64,000 bases of DNA, taken from positions 1 through 64,000 of the forward strand of contig NZ_NUNF01000030.1 in NCBI RefSeq assembly GCF_002585305.1. Direction: 5' to 3'. The notes below the pieces were generated by a model that was given only the letters and a program-made list of their open reading frames with translations, had not been told where the DNA came from and ran no database searches. A program made the translations under genes and the position numbers. Positions 7,778-16,443 of this stretch are shown here, piece by piece. How positions within the stretch are numbered: the first letter of the stretch is position 1; each line of letters starts with the position of its first letter. This DNA comes from Bacillus sp. AFS037270. Lineage in GTDB: Bacteria; Bacillota; Bacilli; Bacillales_B; DSM-18226.

Positions 7778-7788
7778 GTTGCTCTATA
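7778..7788. promoter_or_regulatory. Putative IclR operator half, left copy
   Basis: GTTGCTCTATA on the plus strand, repeated exactly in inverted orientation at 7874-7884. This copy is also part of a local palindrome GTTGC-n7-GCAAC (7778-7794). It is in the divergent promoter region between the dehydrogenase operon and the IclR gene. Confidence 0.55.
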
Positions 7789-7873
7789 TGCAACAAAAGA
7801 CGATTTTTTTAAATAATTCATAATATTTAAAAATACTGTTTTCATTTTTTGTTTTTTCTGGTATATTGCCGAC

Positions 7874-7884
7874 TATAGAGCAAC
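7874..7884. promoter_or_regulatory. Putative IclR operator half, right copy
   Basis: TATAGAGCAAC is the exact reverse complement of 7778-7788. It lies 43 bp upstream of the IclR start, in a promoter-like AT-rich stretch. Confidence 0.55.
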
Positions 7885-7926
7885 TTTGTTTTACATAATG
7901 AAACACTTCAAAAGGAGGGATTTCAT

Positions 7927-8703
7927 TTGAGCGTAAATGTCGAGAAAGATAGTCATCTTTCTTCGGTAAAAAATGCACTTCGGATTTTACAATGTTTTAC
8001 GATGGATGAACCGGAAAAAAAGATTAGTGAACTATCCGCTGCGCTCGGACTTAACAAGAGTACGGTCAGCCGAACAATGACAACGCTTGCAAGTGAAGGG
8101 TTTGTTTATAAAGATCCAGAAACAAAAAAATATCGGTTAGGCCTCTCCATTCTGTCGTTAAGCGGAATTGTCAGCAGTCAGATGGATATCTACCGGGAAT
8201 CGCAGCCAGTCTTAAATCGGTTAGTAGAAAATATTGGGGAAACAGCACATATTTCGGTTTTGGATCATTTAGACGTTATCTATCTTCAAAAGGTCGAATG
8301 TAACCATCCGGTTCGTTTCCTAACCCATATAGGTAAGAGAAATCCTCCATACTGTACGAGTTCCGGCAAGGTTCTGCTTGCTTATGCAGCAGAAGATGTC
8401 GTTAATCAGGTCATTGAAAAAGGTCTGGAAAAATTAGCTAAAAACACCATCACAAATCCGCAAAATCTTCGGATTCATTTAAATCAAGTGAAAGAAAACG
8501 GTTACGCAAATAGTACAGAAGAAATCCTAGAAGGGGTAACCTCGATTGCCGCGCCTATTTTTGATTACAGAGGCAAAGTCATTGCTGCACTTTCTGTCGT
8601 AGGGCCAAATCAACGAATACAGGAGCATAAAATTCAAGGCCTAGCAAAAAAAGTGATGAGCGCGGCTAGAGAGGTCTCAACACGAATGGGTTATAGAGGT
8701 TAA
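7927..8703 (+). CDS. IclR family transcriptional regulator
   Basis: 258 residues. The N-terminal winged HTH spans about 12-75 (VKNALRILQCF, then LSAALGLNKSTVSRTMTTLA). The C-terminal IclR effector domain shows GETAHISVLDHLDVIYLQKV and the small-molecule pocket region TSSGKVLLAY. Starts with TTG after AAAGGAGGG (about 7 nt). It is divergent from the meta-cleavage operon and directly upstream of the ACMSD-like decarboxylase gene, as praR is placed near the pra operon of Paenibacillus. It is therefore the likely pathway regulator, acting at the inverted 11-bp repeats in the shared promoter region. Whether it represses or activates is not visible. Confidence 0.9.
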   Translation: MSVNVEKDSHLSSVKNALRILQCFTMDEPEKKISELSAALGLNKSTVSRTMTTLASEGFVYKDPETKKYRLGLSILSLSGIVSSQMDIYRESQPVLNRLVENIGETAHISVLDHLDVIYLQKVECNHPVRFLTHIGKRNPPYCTSSGKVLLAYAAEDVVNQVIEKGLEKLAKNTITNPQNLRIHLNQVKENGYANSTEEILEGVTSIAAPIFDYRGKVIAALSVVGPNQRIQEHKIQGLAKKVMSAAREVSTRMGYRG

Positions 8704-8742
8704 TAGTTTAGTAGTTTAAACCATGAAAAGGGGCTGTTCCGG

Positions 8743-9678
8743 TTGTATGATTTTCACACTCATTTTATCCCATCTGATGTTTTAGCATGGTTGAAAGACA
8801 ATCAAAGAAAAGTTAATGCAAAATGGGTTAAAAAAGAAGAAAACAAGAATGATTTTTTAATAGTAAATGAAAAATGGGGTTTTGAATTAAAGCAGGCTTT
8901 TATCGATGGAAACCAATTTTTAGCGGATCAAGAAAAGGCTAGGGTAACTCATTCGGTTATTTCACCAATTCCACAGCTGTTTATGTATGATTTTCCTGAT
9001 GAAATCACGACTGAGATTTCAAGTGTATACAACCGTTCTTTGGCAGAATGGTCTAATTCCGCACCAGAACGCCTTTCAGCTTTAGGTACAGTGCCGCTTA
9101 CCAATCCGCTAAAAGCTGCCGAGGTCTTAAATGATGCTATGGAAATGGGACTTAAAGGGGTTATTATCGGGCCTGGACTAGAAAATCAAATGTTATCGGA
9201 TGAATTTTTCAGGCCCTTTTTTGAAGAAGCTAATCGCTTAAAAGCCATCGTGTTTATTCATCCGTTATTATGCGAAGACCCTCGTTTAAAGAGAAGAATG
9301 ATGCCCAATTTGATTGGGGTCCCTTGGGAAACAACGGTATGTGCAACGGACTTCTTGTTAAGTGGCTTGATTGATCAATTTCCTAATATAAAGATATTAT
9401 TTGCCCATGGCGGCGGTTTCCTTCCCTATCAGATTGGCAGGCTGGACAAGGGTTTTGACCAATGGCCACTAGTTTCATCAAAGTTAAAGGCCAAACCATC
9501 AGAATACTTGAAACGCTTTTGGTATGATACGGTGTTATGGAACCAAGATAGCCTGGATTTCCTAATCAAAACGGTTGGTGAGGATCGAGTTGTCCCCGGT
9601 TCTGATTATCCATTTGACCTATCTGTTTGGCCACCCACAGGAAATCAAGAATTAGCCGTTCGTTCATTACTTGATTAA
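8743..9678 (+). CDS. ACMSD-like amidohydrolase decarboxylase, C-terminus short
   Basis: Amidohydrolase-2 family member resembling 2-amino-3-carboxymuconate-6-semialdehyde decarboxylase and the 5-carboxy-2-hydroxymuconate-6-semialdehyde decarboxylase PraH. Metal residues are visible: HTH at H5 and H7, FIHP in the middle, the FAHGGGFLPYQIGRLDKG block and the GSDYPF aspartate. It would remove the ring carboxylate after dioxygenase cleavage. TTG start, AAAGGGG about 10 nt upstream. Follows the IclR gene by 39 bp. Oddity: the protein stops about 20 residues after GSDYPF at LAVRSLLD, without the usual final helix (NA-x-RLL type); no continuation appears in other frames. Confidence 0.82.
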   Translation: MYDFHTHFIPSDVLAWLKDNQRKVNAKWVKKEENKNDFLIVNEKWGFELKQAFIDGNQFLADQEKARVTHSVISPIPQLFMYDFPDEITTEISSVYNRSLAEWSNSAPERLSALGTVPLTNPLKAAEVLNDAMEMGLKGVIIGPGLENQMLSDEFFRPFFEEANRLKAIVFIHPLLCEDPRLKRRMMPNLIGVPWETTVCATDFLLSGLIDQFPNIKILFAHGGGFLPYQIGRLDKGFDQWPLVSSKLKAKPSEYLKRFWYDTVLWNQDSLDFLIKTVGEDRVVPGSDYPFDLSVWPPTGNQELAVRSLLD

Positions 9679-9707
9679 TATTTTTTAAAGTTACTTTAAA
9701 TAAAAAT

Positions 9708-9732
9708 GGAAGCAGGGACCTCCCTGCTTCAT
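9708..9732. terminator. Bidirectional terminator
   Basis: GAAGCAGGGA and TCCCTGCTTC form a 10-bp perfect inverted repeat between convergent genes. It starts 30 bp after the decarboxylase stop and overlaps the end of the Dph6-like gene. Confidence 0.7.
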
Positions 9733-10415
9733 TCCTTGCTGGGAATTAAATCTGTATAACAGAACCTTATTTGATCCGTATAGATGTCGTTAGTAAACTT
9801 TTTCTCGCCCAATTTAAAACGAATAGGCTCTTTAAATATAGGGCCTTCAAAAACAAACGAATGAAACTCCCCATTTTCGCCGCAAGGATCCACCTCACCT
9901 GGCAGATCCTCTATAAATTGTTTCGTGATTTCCCTGCCTGAAAAACTTTCGGGCAATTGAGTTAAATCGACACAGGTCGTAATTGTTCGATATCCAAGAG
10001 AAATAAAGCGGTGAATCAATTCTGCTGTGTTTATTCCCCATAAAGGAAAAATCGGTGTGATTCCTGAGGGCTTTAACATTTCTTCCCTGTATCTTCGCAC
10101 ATCCTCAAGAAATAAGTCTCCAAATGCGAAATGGTCAACTCCTAACTTCTTTATAGCATTTATTTCTTTTATCATAATTTCACCATATTTATCATTAGAG
10201 CACTGTTCGGGAATTCTAATTTTTTTCAATGGAAGACCAATAGACTTTGCTTGAGCCTCTAGCAATTCCTCTCTCACACCGTGAATACTAGTCCGATTAA
10301 ATCCATCAGTAACGGTTGAAAATAATAGTTTGACCTCATATTCATTTGAGTTTAATAGATCATGTAAAGCTAAGGTTGAATCCTTCCCGCTAAAGGAAAC
10401 TGCTACTTTTTTCAT
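9729..10415 (-). CDS. Dph6-like ATP pyrophosphatase (diphthine-ammonia ligase fold)
   Basis: PP-loop ATPase of the MJ0570/Dph6 type. The N-terminal SFSGKDSTLAL motif binds ATP pyrophosphate; the later blocks GVDHFAFGDLFLEDVRRYRE and the C-terminal DPCGENGEFHSFVFEGP are characteristic of the family. In eukaryotes and archaea it amidates diphthine on EF-2, but bacteria lack diphthamide, so the bacterial role is unknown. Start at 10415, where AGGAGG lies 7 nt upstream; the longer ATG at 10436 lies before that site. Monocistronic. Confidence 0.85.
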   Translation of the reverse strand: MKKVAVSFSGKDSTLALHDLLNSNEYEVKLLFSTVTDGFNRTSIHGVREELLEAQAKSIGLPLKKIRIPEQCSNDKYGEIMIKEINAIKKLGVDHFAFGDLFLEDVRRYREEMLKPSGITPIFPLWGINTAELIHRFISLGYRTITTCVDLTQLPESFSGREITKQFIEDLPGEVDPCGENGEFHSFVFEGPIFKEPIRFKLGEKKFTNDIYTDQIRFCYTDLIPSKE

Positions 10416-10561
10416 CTCCTCGCCTCCTATTTTCATGTTAGCAGAAGAGCGTTGTTTCTTAAAACAATAAATATGCTTAATTGGATTGATTTGTAATAGT
10501 ATTTTTTCCTAGACTTATAGTAAGATGGGATAAGAAACTAACTAGAGAAAGGAACAGAAAA

Positions 10562-11383
10562 ATGTCATATAAAATGATTGTACTAGATTTAGATGATACC
10601 CTGCTACAAGACGACCACACCATTTCCCCTCGTACGAAACAGTCATTAATGGATGCTCAAAAGGCAGGTGTAAAGGTTGTACTAGCTTCTGGGCGCCCAA
10701 CGTCCGCTATGTATGAAATTGCTGATGAGCTAGAGTTAAAGAAATATGGAAGCTTTATTCTTTCTTTTAATGGTGCAAAAATTACTAACTGCCAAACAGG
10801 TGAAGAGCTTTTTAGCAGCACGTTATCACCTGAAACCGCGCACCGCCTATATAATTTAAGCCGTCGTGAAGATGTGTTTATTCATACCTATGTTGGTGAT
10901 TTGATTGTTACCGAGGCAGGAAATCAATATACCAATATTGAAGCGGAAATTACAGGCTTAGATGTGTTTGAGGTTGACAGTTTTATTGAGTCAGTCAATG
11001 AACCGGTTGTTAAAGTATTAATGGTCGAAGCTCCGGAAAAACTTGTCGAAGTAGAAAGTAAGCTTCAGCAAGAATTAGCTGAAGAACTTAGCGTGATGCG
11101 TTCTAAACCATTTTTCTTAGAGTTTACGGAAAAAGGGGTAACAAAAGGAACCAGTCTAAATCATTTGATTGGACAACTTGGCATTACGCGCGAAGAAGTG
11201 ATTGCCATCGGCGATAGCTATAATGATTTAGCGATGATTGAGTTCGCCGGACTTGGTGTTGCTATGGGTAATGCACCGCAAGATATTAAGGAAAAAGCAA
11301 ATTATGTGACTGACACAAATATGAATGATGGCGTAGCAAAGGTTGTAGAAAAATTCGTTTTGAATACGCCAGTAATTGTTTGA
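10562..11383 (+). CDS. Cof-type HAD-IIB phosphatase
   Basis: 273-residue haloacid-dehalogenase hydrolase with a Cof/YidA-like cap. Catalytic motif I is DLDDTLL at residues 9-15, motif II is LASGRP, and motif IV is GDSYNDLAMIEFAG near the C-terminus. Such enzymes dephosphorylate sugar phosphates, FMN or similar small molecules; the substrate cannot be set from sequence. It is a single gene closed by a strong terminator. A second Cof-type enzyme is encoded at 53375-54142. Confidence 0.92.
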   Translation: MSYKMIVLDLDDTLLQDDHTISPRTKQSLMDAQKAGVKVVLASGRPTSAMYEIADELELKKYGSFILSFNGAKITNCQTGEELFSSTLSPETAHRLYNLSRREDVFIHTYVGDLIVTEAGNQYTNIEAEITGLDVFEVDSFIESVNEPVVKVLMVEAPEKLVEVESKLQQELAEELSVMRSKPFFLEFTEKGVTKGTSLNHLIGQLGITREEVIAIGDSYNDLAMIEFAGLGVAMGNAPQDIKEKANYVTDTNMNDGVAKVVEKFVLNTPVIV

Positions 11384-11387
11384 TTCC

Positions 11388-11418
11388 AACCGCTTGGATA
11401 TTCCAAGCGGTTTTTTGT
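11388..11418 (+). terminator. Terminator after HAD gene
   Basis: AACCGCTTGGA and TCCAAGCGGTT form the stem, followed by TTTTTGTTTT. Confidence 0.88.
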
Positions 11419-11525
11419 TTTATTACTAAAGCGATCACGTAATGTTCCCTAGCCCAATCATGTCCCCAGTTTCAATCTCTTTGCATAAACTATCACAATC
11501 AAACAAATAAAAGGCGGAGAGAGGT

Positions 11526-12281
11526 ATGGGACTATTCATTAATAAAAAGGAACATCCGAATTTATTCAAAAATAGCAGGCAATTGAAGGAATCGAATCAA
11601 GTCGAATCTAGGCAGGATTTCCTCACCGAACTAATGAAGGAGCAGCAAAAAGCAAATATGGCTCTGAACCGGGCATTAGCAGAACTACAAACGCGTTATC
11701 AGCAGCAAACAGATGCCCAGAATACCCACTGGAAACAGGTAGATTATCAGCTGAGTGACTTAAAGAATAGTACGTTTAGACAGCAGAAATTTGAAAACGA
11801 AATGGTCACCAATTTACATTCCCTTCATGAAAAGAATGTCCATTTAGAGGCTATTATTGAAAAAGAAACACAAGTAAGGGAATCCCTGTCTGGTCAAATC
11901 AATCAAATTAGTAAGACCTGTGACAGTATTGCGGATCGTTTAGATAAGAATGAAGAAACACAGCAACAACTTGCCATGCAAATGAAAGAACAACTTGAAA
12001 TGCAAAAACAGGCAGCAGAAAAATTAACTAAACAAGAAGAAATCCACGGCGGGATGTTAAAACGGCTCGATAATCAAGAGGCATTATTAGATAAGTTTGC
12101 CAGACAGCTAAACCATATCCGTTCCATCCTATTTGAACGGACCAATTACCTCGCAGGAAAAATAGATGACGGCTATAAGCTCACATCTTCCTATGTGTAC
12201 AAATTAATGACCGGATCCGAACAGCCGCTCACTTTTTTCTTAATGAATCAAAAGAAAGAAGAAAATCAGGAAGTTGAATAA
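11526..12281 (+). CDS. Coiled-coil protein, unknown function
   Basis: 251 residues with no signal peptide or membrane segment. Residues about 30-190 are rich in Gln, Glu and Lys with heptad-like spacing of Leu and Met, predicting a long coiled coil (for example LAMQMKEQLEMQKQAAEKL). A globular-looking C-terminal part (about 190-235) reads HIRSILFERTNYLAGKIDDG and then YKLTSSYVYKLMTG, and may be the functional end. Good ribosome binding site (GGCGGAGAGAGGT) and a strong terminator mark it as a real single gene. I do not recognise the family. A structural or scaffolding role would fit but is not supported by context. Confidence 0.72.
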   Translation: MGLFINKKEHPNLFKNSRQLKESNQVESRQDFLTELMKEQQKANMALNRALAELQTRYQQQTDAQNTHWKQVDYQLSDLKNSTFRQQKFENEMVTNLHSLHEKNVHLEAIIEKETQVRESLSGQINQISKTCDSIADRLDKNEETQQQLAMQMKEQLEMQKQAAEKLTKQEEIHGGMLKRLDNQEALLDKFARQLNHIRSILFERTNYLAGKIDDGYKLTSSYVYKLMTGSEQPLTFFLMNQKKEENQEVE

Positions 12282-12307
12282 GTTGTGTAACCTTTGGTTC
12301 ACAACCT

Positions 12308-12345
12308 AAAAACCGTCCATGCTAAGCATGAACGGTTTTTAGTGT
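12308..12345 (+). terminator. Terminator between coiled-coil gene and ppaC
   Basis: CTAAAAACCGT...ACGGTTTTTAG with an inner CATGC-TAA-GCATG stem. It sits between convergent genes and has T/A tracts on both sides, so it probably works in both directions. Confidence 0.8.
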
Positions 12346-12354
12346 TGCACTCTA

Positions 12355-13290
12355 TTAGATACCTTGATTAAAGATATCAGTTAATACTGGTACGATTTGT
12401 TTTTTACGTGATACAACACCTTTTAAAGTCGCTGTATTATTTTCTAGTGAAACATTGTAGGCTTTTTCAACTGCAGCTGTTTTGCTTCCGATGGCTAAAC
12501 CAACAGAATCATTTGTTAAGATATCTGTAACAACAAACAAGAATAAATCTAAGTTCTTTTCTGCCACGATGTTAGAAATCGCCGCTTCTAATTCAGCTTG
12601 ACGTTCTAGAACATCAGCAGTGTCCACTACGTTCACTTGTGCAATTTCAACTTTGCTTGAACCCATTTCGAATTCTTTAGCATCAAGGCTTAAAAGGTCA
12701 GCAATCGATTTATCACGAACGTCAGCACCTGCTTTTAACATTTCCAAGCCATAAGTTTCAGCCTCTACACCGGCAATTGCAGCTAATTCCTTTGCAGCTG
12801 CTACATCTTCAGGTGTGCAGGTTGGTGATTTGAACAATAAAGAGTCGGAAATGATCGCAGATAACATTAGACCAGCGATTTCTTTCTTAATTTCTTTGCC
12901 GTTTTCTTTGTACATCTTGTTTAAAATGGTTGCCGTACAGCCAACAGGCTCGCAGCGGTAATATAAAGGATCACTTGTTTCAAAGTTAGCGATACGGTGG
13001 TGGTCGATAACCTCCAATACACGCACATCTGCAATATCATTTGCACTTTGCTGGCGCTCGTTGTGGTCAACTAAGATTACAGAATTTACTTCAGACGAAA
13101 CTGCTTCCACTAAACGTGGAACTTCAGCGTTGAAAGTTGTAAGCGCAAATTGTGTTTCGCCATTGATTTGACCAAGACGAACTGGTTCAACATCATAGCC
13201 TAATTGTTTTTTCAAATCTGCATATGCAATTGCAGAACAGATTGTATCGGTGTCTGGATTTTTATGACCGAAAATAAGTACTTTTTCCAT
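12355..13290 (-). CDS. ppaC: Manganese-dependent inorganic pyrophosphatase
   Basis: Family II pyrophosphatase of the DHH superfamily, hydrolysing PPi released by biosynthesis. The Mn-binding motifs are visible: GHKNPDTDT at residues 8-16, the [10 protein letters not shown] block, and the signature DHH in [11 protein letters not shown]. The C-terminal DHHA2 domain ends in [13 protein letters not shown]. Length 311 matches B. subtilis PpaC. It is a single gene with a ribosome binding site (TAGGAGTAG). Confidence 0.97.
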   Translation of the reverse strand: MEKVLIFGHKNPDTDTICSAIAYADLKKQLGYDVEPVRLGQINGETQFALTTFNAEVPRLVEAVSSEVNSVILVDHNERQQSANDIADVRVLEVIDHHRIANFETSDPLYYRCEPVGCTATILNKMYKENGKEIKKEIAGLMLSAIISDSLLFKSPTCTPEDVAAAKELAAIAGVEAETYGLEMLKAGADVRDKSIADLLSLDAKEFEMGSSKVEIAQVNVVDTADVLERQAELEAAISNIVAEKNLDLFLFVVTDILTNDSVGLAIGSKTAAVEKAYNVSLENNTATLKGVVSRKKQIVPVLTDIFNQGI

Positions 13291-13402
13291 TTTTACTACT
13301 CCTACTCATCAAAAATTTTATGTAGATCAATCCAAAACTAAAATGACCCTATTTGAAATTATATATCAAGATGTTTATGGATACAAAGCAAAAAATACAA
13401 AA

Positions 13403-13439
13403 AGAAACAAAGGCATTCTCTCTGAGTACCTTTGTTTCT
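13403..13439 (-). terminator. Terminator after Fe-alcohol dehydrogenase
   Basis: AGAAACAAAGG and CCTTTGTTTCT form an 11-bp stem. On the minus strand it is followed by TTTTTGTATTTTTTG. It closes the long minus-strand catabolic block. Confidence 0.85.
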
Positions 13440-13448
13440 AATTATTAC

Positions 13449-14657
13449 TTACTTTACAGTGACAGGAACAACCCTCTGTCCAATAGCCGCAATTAATTCT
13501 TGCGGCATTGGGAAACTGAGCGCTGCAGGGTCCTTCATAACCGCCGGAATCGTTGCCGCTAATGCCTCTTCACTTATATTATATTGCTTGAAGTTGCCAG
13601 GCAGGCCGACGCTTTGTTGTAACAATCTGATTTTCCCAATCACTTTAGCAAGTGCGTTTTCAGGTGTATCATCCTTCACATCGACATCCAATGCCTGAGC
13701 CAGTTCAGCAGCCCTTGGCAAATACAATTGAGGAACAAGCTCCATCACCACCGGTAAAAAAACGGCATTCGCTAATCCATGTGGGATTCGGAACAAGGCA
13801 CCGTAGGCATGAGCCATATTATGAACCGGAATCGCATTTAGAGCAAAGCTAAACGCGGTAATTCCCATTAGACTTGCCTGCAATAAATCCATTCGGGCAT
13901 CTAAATTGCCGCCATCATCTACAGCCACCGGAAGATTTTTTTCAATCAATCTGATCGCATGTAGGGCATAGGCATCCGTTAGACCAGTCGCTGTTGGTGA
14001 TGCTAGTGCTTCAATCGCATGTGTTAAAGCATCAAAACCTGTAAAGGCGGTAATCATAGGTGGCAGGCCAACGGTTAAATCAGGATCCAATATCGCCATA
14101 TCGGCATTTATAAATGGATTAATGATATTCGTCTTCATTTGAATGTCTTCATTAAAAATAACGGCAATCGGCGAAACTTCGGATCCTGTTCCTGCAGTTG
14201 TCGGGATTGCAATATGCGGGATGGGGATATAGTTTGCTTTCGGAAATTGTTCATATAATAAGCCGCCTGGGATAGCTTCTTTTATATCCGATAAGCCTTT
14301 ATGAAGAGCATACTTAACCCCTTTTACAGTATCTAGGACACTACCGCCGCCTACAGCTAGTAAACTATCCGCTCCCACTTCCTTCGCATAGCGGACCGCA
14401 TCATTAATGCAGCGGCTTTCGGCATCCTGAGCAATGTCCAAATAGGTGCCGACAAGCTGCGGTCCAGACCCGTGACCAGTCAATTCAAAAATCGACGCTA
14501 CTTTTTCAACAATCCCGGCTTTTTCTAAACCGCGGTCACTTAAGAGCAGGACCCGTTTTGCGCCAAGACCGGCAAATAAACTTGGCACCATCGCCCGAGA
14601 ATTTGAACCGCTGTAAATTCCAGTACGTAACATAAACTGTGATAGAGTTGTTTTCAT
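13449..14657 (-). CDS. Iron-containing alcohol dehydrogenase
   Basis: Group III NAD(P)-dependent alcohol dehydrogenase, 402 residues from the ATG at 14657 (GAGGTGAAG upstream). The 30-residue longer version overlaps the aldehyde dehydrogenase gene and has no ribosome binding site. Visible are the nucleotide-binding GGGSVLDTVKG, the ATTAGTGSEVSP block, and the metal-binding region with DALTHAIEALAS and the HNMAHAYGALFRIPHG histidines. It follows the aldehyde dehydrogenase gene by 19 bp, so the pair probably interconverts an alcohol, its aldehyde and the acid that the neighbouring ligases activate with CoA. Substrate unknown. Confidence 0.92.
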   Translation of the reverse strand: MKTTLSQFMLRTGIYSGSNSRAMVPSLFAGLGAKRVLLLSDRGLEKAGIVEKVASIFELTGHGSGPQLVGTYLDIAQDAESRCINDAVRYAKEVGADSLLAVGGGSVLDTVKGVKYALHKGLSDIKEAIPGGLLYEQFPKANYIPIPHIAIPTTAGTGSEVSPIAVIFNEDIQMKTNIINPFINADMAILDPDLTVGLPPMITAFTGFDALTHAIEALASPTATGLTDAYALHAIRLIEKNLPVAVDDGGNLDARMDLLQASLMGITAFSFALNAIPVHNMAHAYGALFRIPHGLANAVFLPVVMELVPQLYLPRAAELAQALDVDVKDDTPENALAKVIGKIRLLQQSVGLPGNFKQYNISEEALAATIPAVMKDPAALSFPMPQELIAAIGQRVVPVTVK

Positions 14658-14676
14658 AATCTTCTTCACCTCTTCA

Positions 14677-16200
14677 TTAGTTTTGACCAAACAGAATTCC
14701 ATACCAGTTGCGTCTTTCCAATTCAGGGGACATGGAGGTATGAACATGCTTTACTTGTGTATAGGCATCAAGTGAATGCTTGCCCATCTCCCGGCCGATG
14801 CCGCTTTGCTTGTATCCGCCAAACGGTGCATCACTGCGGAGCATATGCCAGTCGTTAATCCAGACCACACCCGCTTGAAGTTTCCTTGCGACCTCATAGG
14901 CTTTATTCACATCACGTGTCCAGACACCTGCTGCTAATCCATAAATCGTATCATTGGCCATTTGAATGGCTTCATCTAGGTCTGAATAACGAATCACACA
15001 TAGGACAGGTCCAAAGATTTCCTCTTGGGCAATTTTCATATCGTTGCTGACATTTGTAAAAATCGTTGGCTCGATAAAATGTCCTTGCTCACAGCCTGGG
15101 ACTGTCACTGCCTTCCCGCCGCAGACAAGGGTTGCCCCTTCTTGCTTACCGGACTCAATATAAGAGAGAATCGTTTCCTTTTGTTTTTTCGATATTACTG
15201 GTCCGACATCTGTTGTTGGGTCAAGCGGATTGCCTAGCTTTAGTTTACTGGCAAGCGCAACGAGACCAGTAACCACTTGATCATAAAGTTTATCCGGTAC
15301 AAACAGCCGTGTTCCTGATTCGCACAGCTGGCCGGAGTGAAGGAATACGCCGAAAAGGCTTCCGGGTAAAGCAATATTTAAGTCTGCATCTTCTAGCAGG
15401 ATGTTTGGTGACTTTCCGCCAAGTTCTAAGGTTATATTTTTAATCGTGCCGGCGGCAAGACCCATAATTCTTCGGCCAACCTCTGTTGAACCGGTAAAGG
15501 CAACCTTATCAACCTGTGGATGATTCACTAATGCTTCCCCTACTTCTGCACCTGCTCCGGTTACCACATTAATGACACCAGGCGGGACCACCTCTGAAAT
15601 AATTTCTGCTAATTTCAGTGTGGATAGCGGGGTGTAGCTGGCCGGTTTAATCACAATCGTGTTCCCCATCGCGAGCGCTGGCGCAATTTTCCAAGTCGCA
15701 ATCACCATTGGCAGGTTCCAAGGGGTAATCGCCGCACAAACGCCGATAGGTTCACGCCATATGAAGTTGTGAGCAGGTCCCGGGAATGGCGGGACTGGGA
15801 GCGTTTCTGAGAATGGATACTCTAATGTAAAGTTTGCTAGTGTCTGGAACAGGTCGACCATTTGTAAAATATCACTATTGCCAATGCGCCGGACGGTTCC
15901 GCCTGAACTAATCGCTTCTAAATAGGCTAGTTCTTGGGCGTGCTCGGCAATTTTATAAGAAATCGCAAATAGTACTTTTGCCCGGTCCTTCGGCTTCATG
16001 TTTTTCCAGTCGCCCTTGTCAAAAGCGGCACGGGCCGCTTTGACTGCACGATCGACATCCTCCTGGGTTCCTTTTGCTACTTTAGCGACAAGCTCTCCGG
16101 TTGCAGGATTGAACACCTCAAAGGTTTCCCCGCTGCCCGCTTGCTCCCACTTTCCATTGATAAAGTGGGGATAGGTTTGAACGTCTACATTTACTGTCAT
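14677..16200 (-). CDS. NAD(P)-dependent aldehyde dehydrogenase
   Basis: 507-residue class 1/2-like aldehyde dehydrogenase. Seen: the EPIGVCAAITPWNLPM block, the GSTEVGRRIMG NAD segment, the base motif TLELGGKSPNILLEDAD, the catalytic Cys in HSGQLCESGTRLF and the C-terminal FGGYKQSGIGREMG. It resembles betaine-aldehyde or phenylacetaldehyde type enzymes, but such labels are unreliable. Located upstream of the Fe-alcohol dehydrogenase gene in the same transcript direction. The 244-bp gap before it holds a tandem repeat, so it may have its own promoter there. Confidence 0.92.
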   Translation of the reverse strand: MTVNVDVQTYPHFINGKWEQAGSGETFEVFNPATGELVAKVAKGTQEDVDRAVKAARAAFDKGDWKNMKPKDRAKVLFAISYKIAEHAQELAYLEAISSGGTVRRIGNSDILQMVDLFQTLANFTLEYPFSETLPVPPFPGPAHNFIWREPIGVCAAITPWNLPMVIATWKIAPALAMGNTIVIKPASYTPLSTLKLAEIISEVVPPGVINVVTGAGAEVGEALVNHPQVDKVAFTGSTEVGRRIMGLAAGTIKNITLELGGKSPNILLEDADLNIALPGSLFGVFLHSGQLCESGTRLFVPDKLYDQVVTGLVALASKLKLGNPLDPTTDVGPVISKKQKETILSYIESGKQEGATLVCGGKAVTVPGCEQGHFIEPTIFTNVSNDMKIAQEEIFGPVLCVIRYSDLDEAIQMANDTIYGLAAGVWTRDVNKAYEVARKLQAGVVWINDWHMLRSDAPFGGYKQSGIGREMGKHSLDAYTQVKHVHTSMSPELERRNWYGILFGQN

Positions 16201-16280
16201 GATTTCTTCCTCCTCTGCTAAGCTTTGATTTTTATGACGAGTCCTTTAGGAAATGAGCATCTTTAGGCAAAATTGAAGTT

Positions 16281-16430
16281 TTTTTGACCGAAGCGCCCCC
16301 TGTGACCACTATATGGGCACAATAATCTTTTTTTTGACCGTCGATGCCCTCTACCTTGTCCCAACGGGCACAATTATTCTTTTTGTGACCGTCAACGAGC
16401 TTTTTCTTCTTAAGACGGTCACAATTGCCT
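16281..16430. repeat. Degenerate 50-51-bp tandem repeat, three units
   Basis: The string TTTTTGACCG (TTTTGTGACCG in the third copy) recurs with GACCG at 16286, 16336 and 16387. The paired string GGGCACAAT (GGTCACAAT in the third) recurs at 16315, 16366 and 16417. The period is therefore 50-51 bp. It fills the spacer between the R2lox gene and the aldehyde dehydrogenase gene. No ORF crosses it. Confidence 0.7.
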
Positions 16431-16443
16431 CATCTCATGCATC

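Noticed and set aside
7784..7978. 64-aa minus-strand ORF between dehydrogenase and IclR genes
   Set aside because: Covers the divergent promoter and the IclR start; no ribosome binding site, AT-rich composition; contains the operator motifs.
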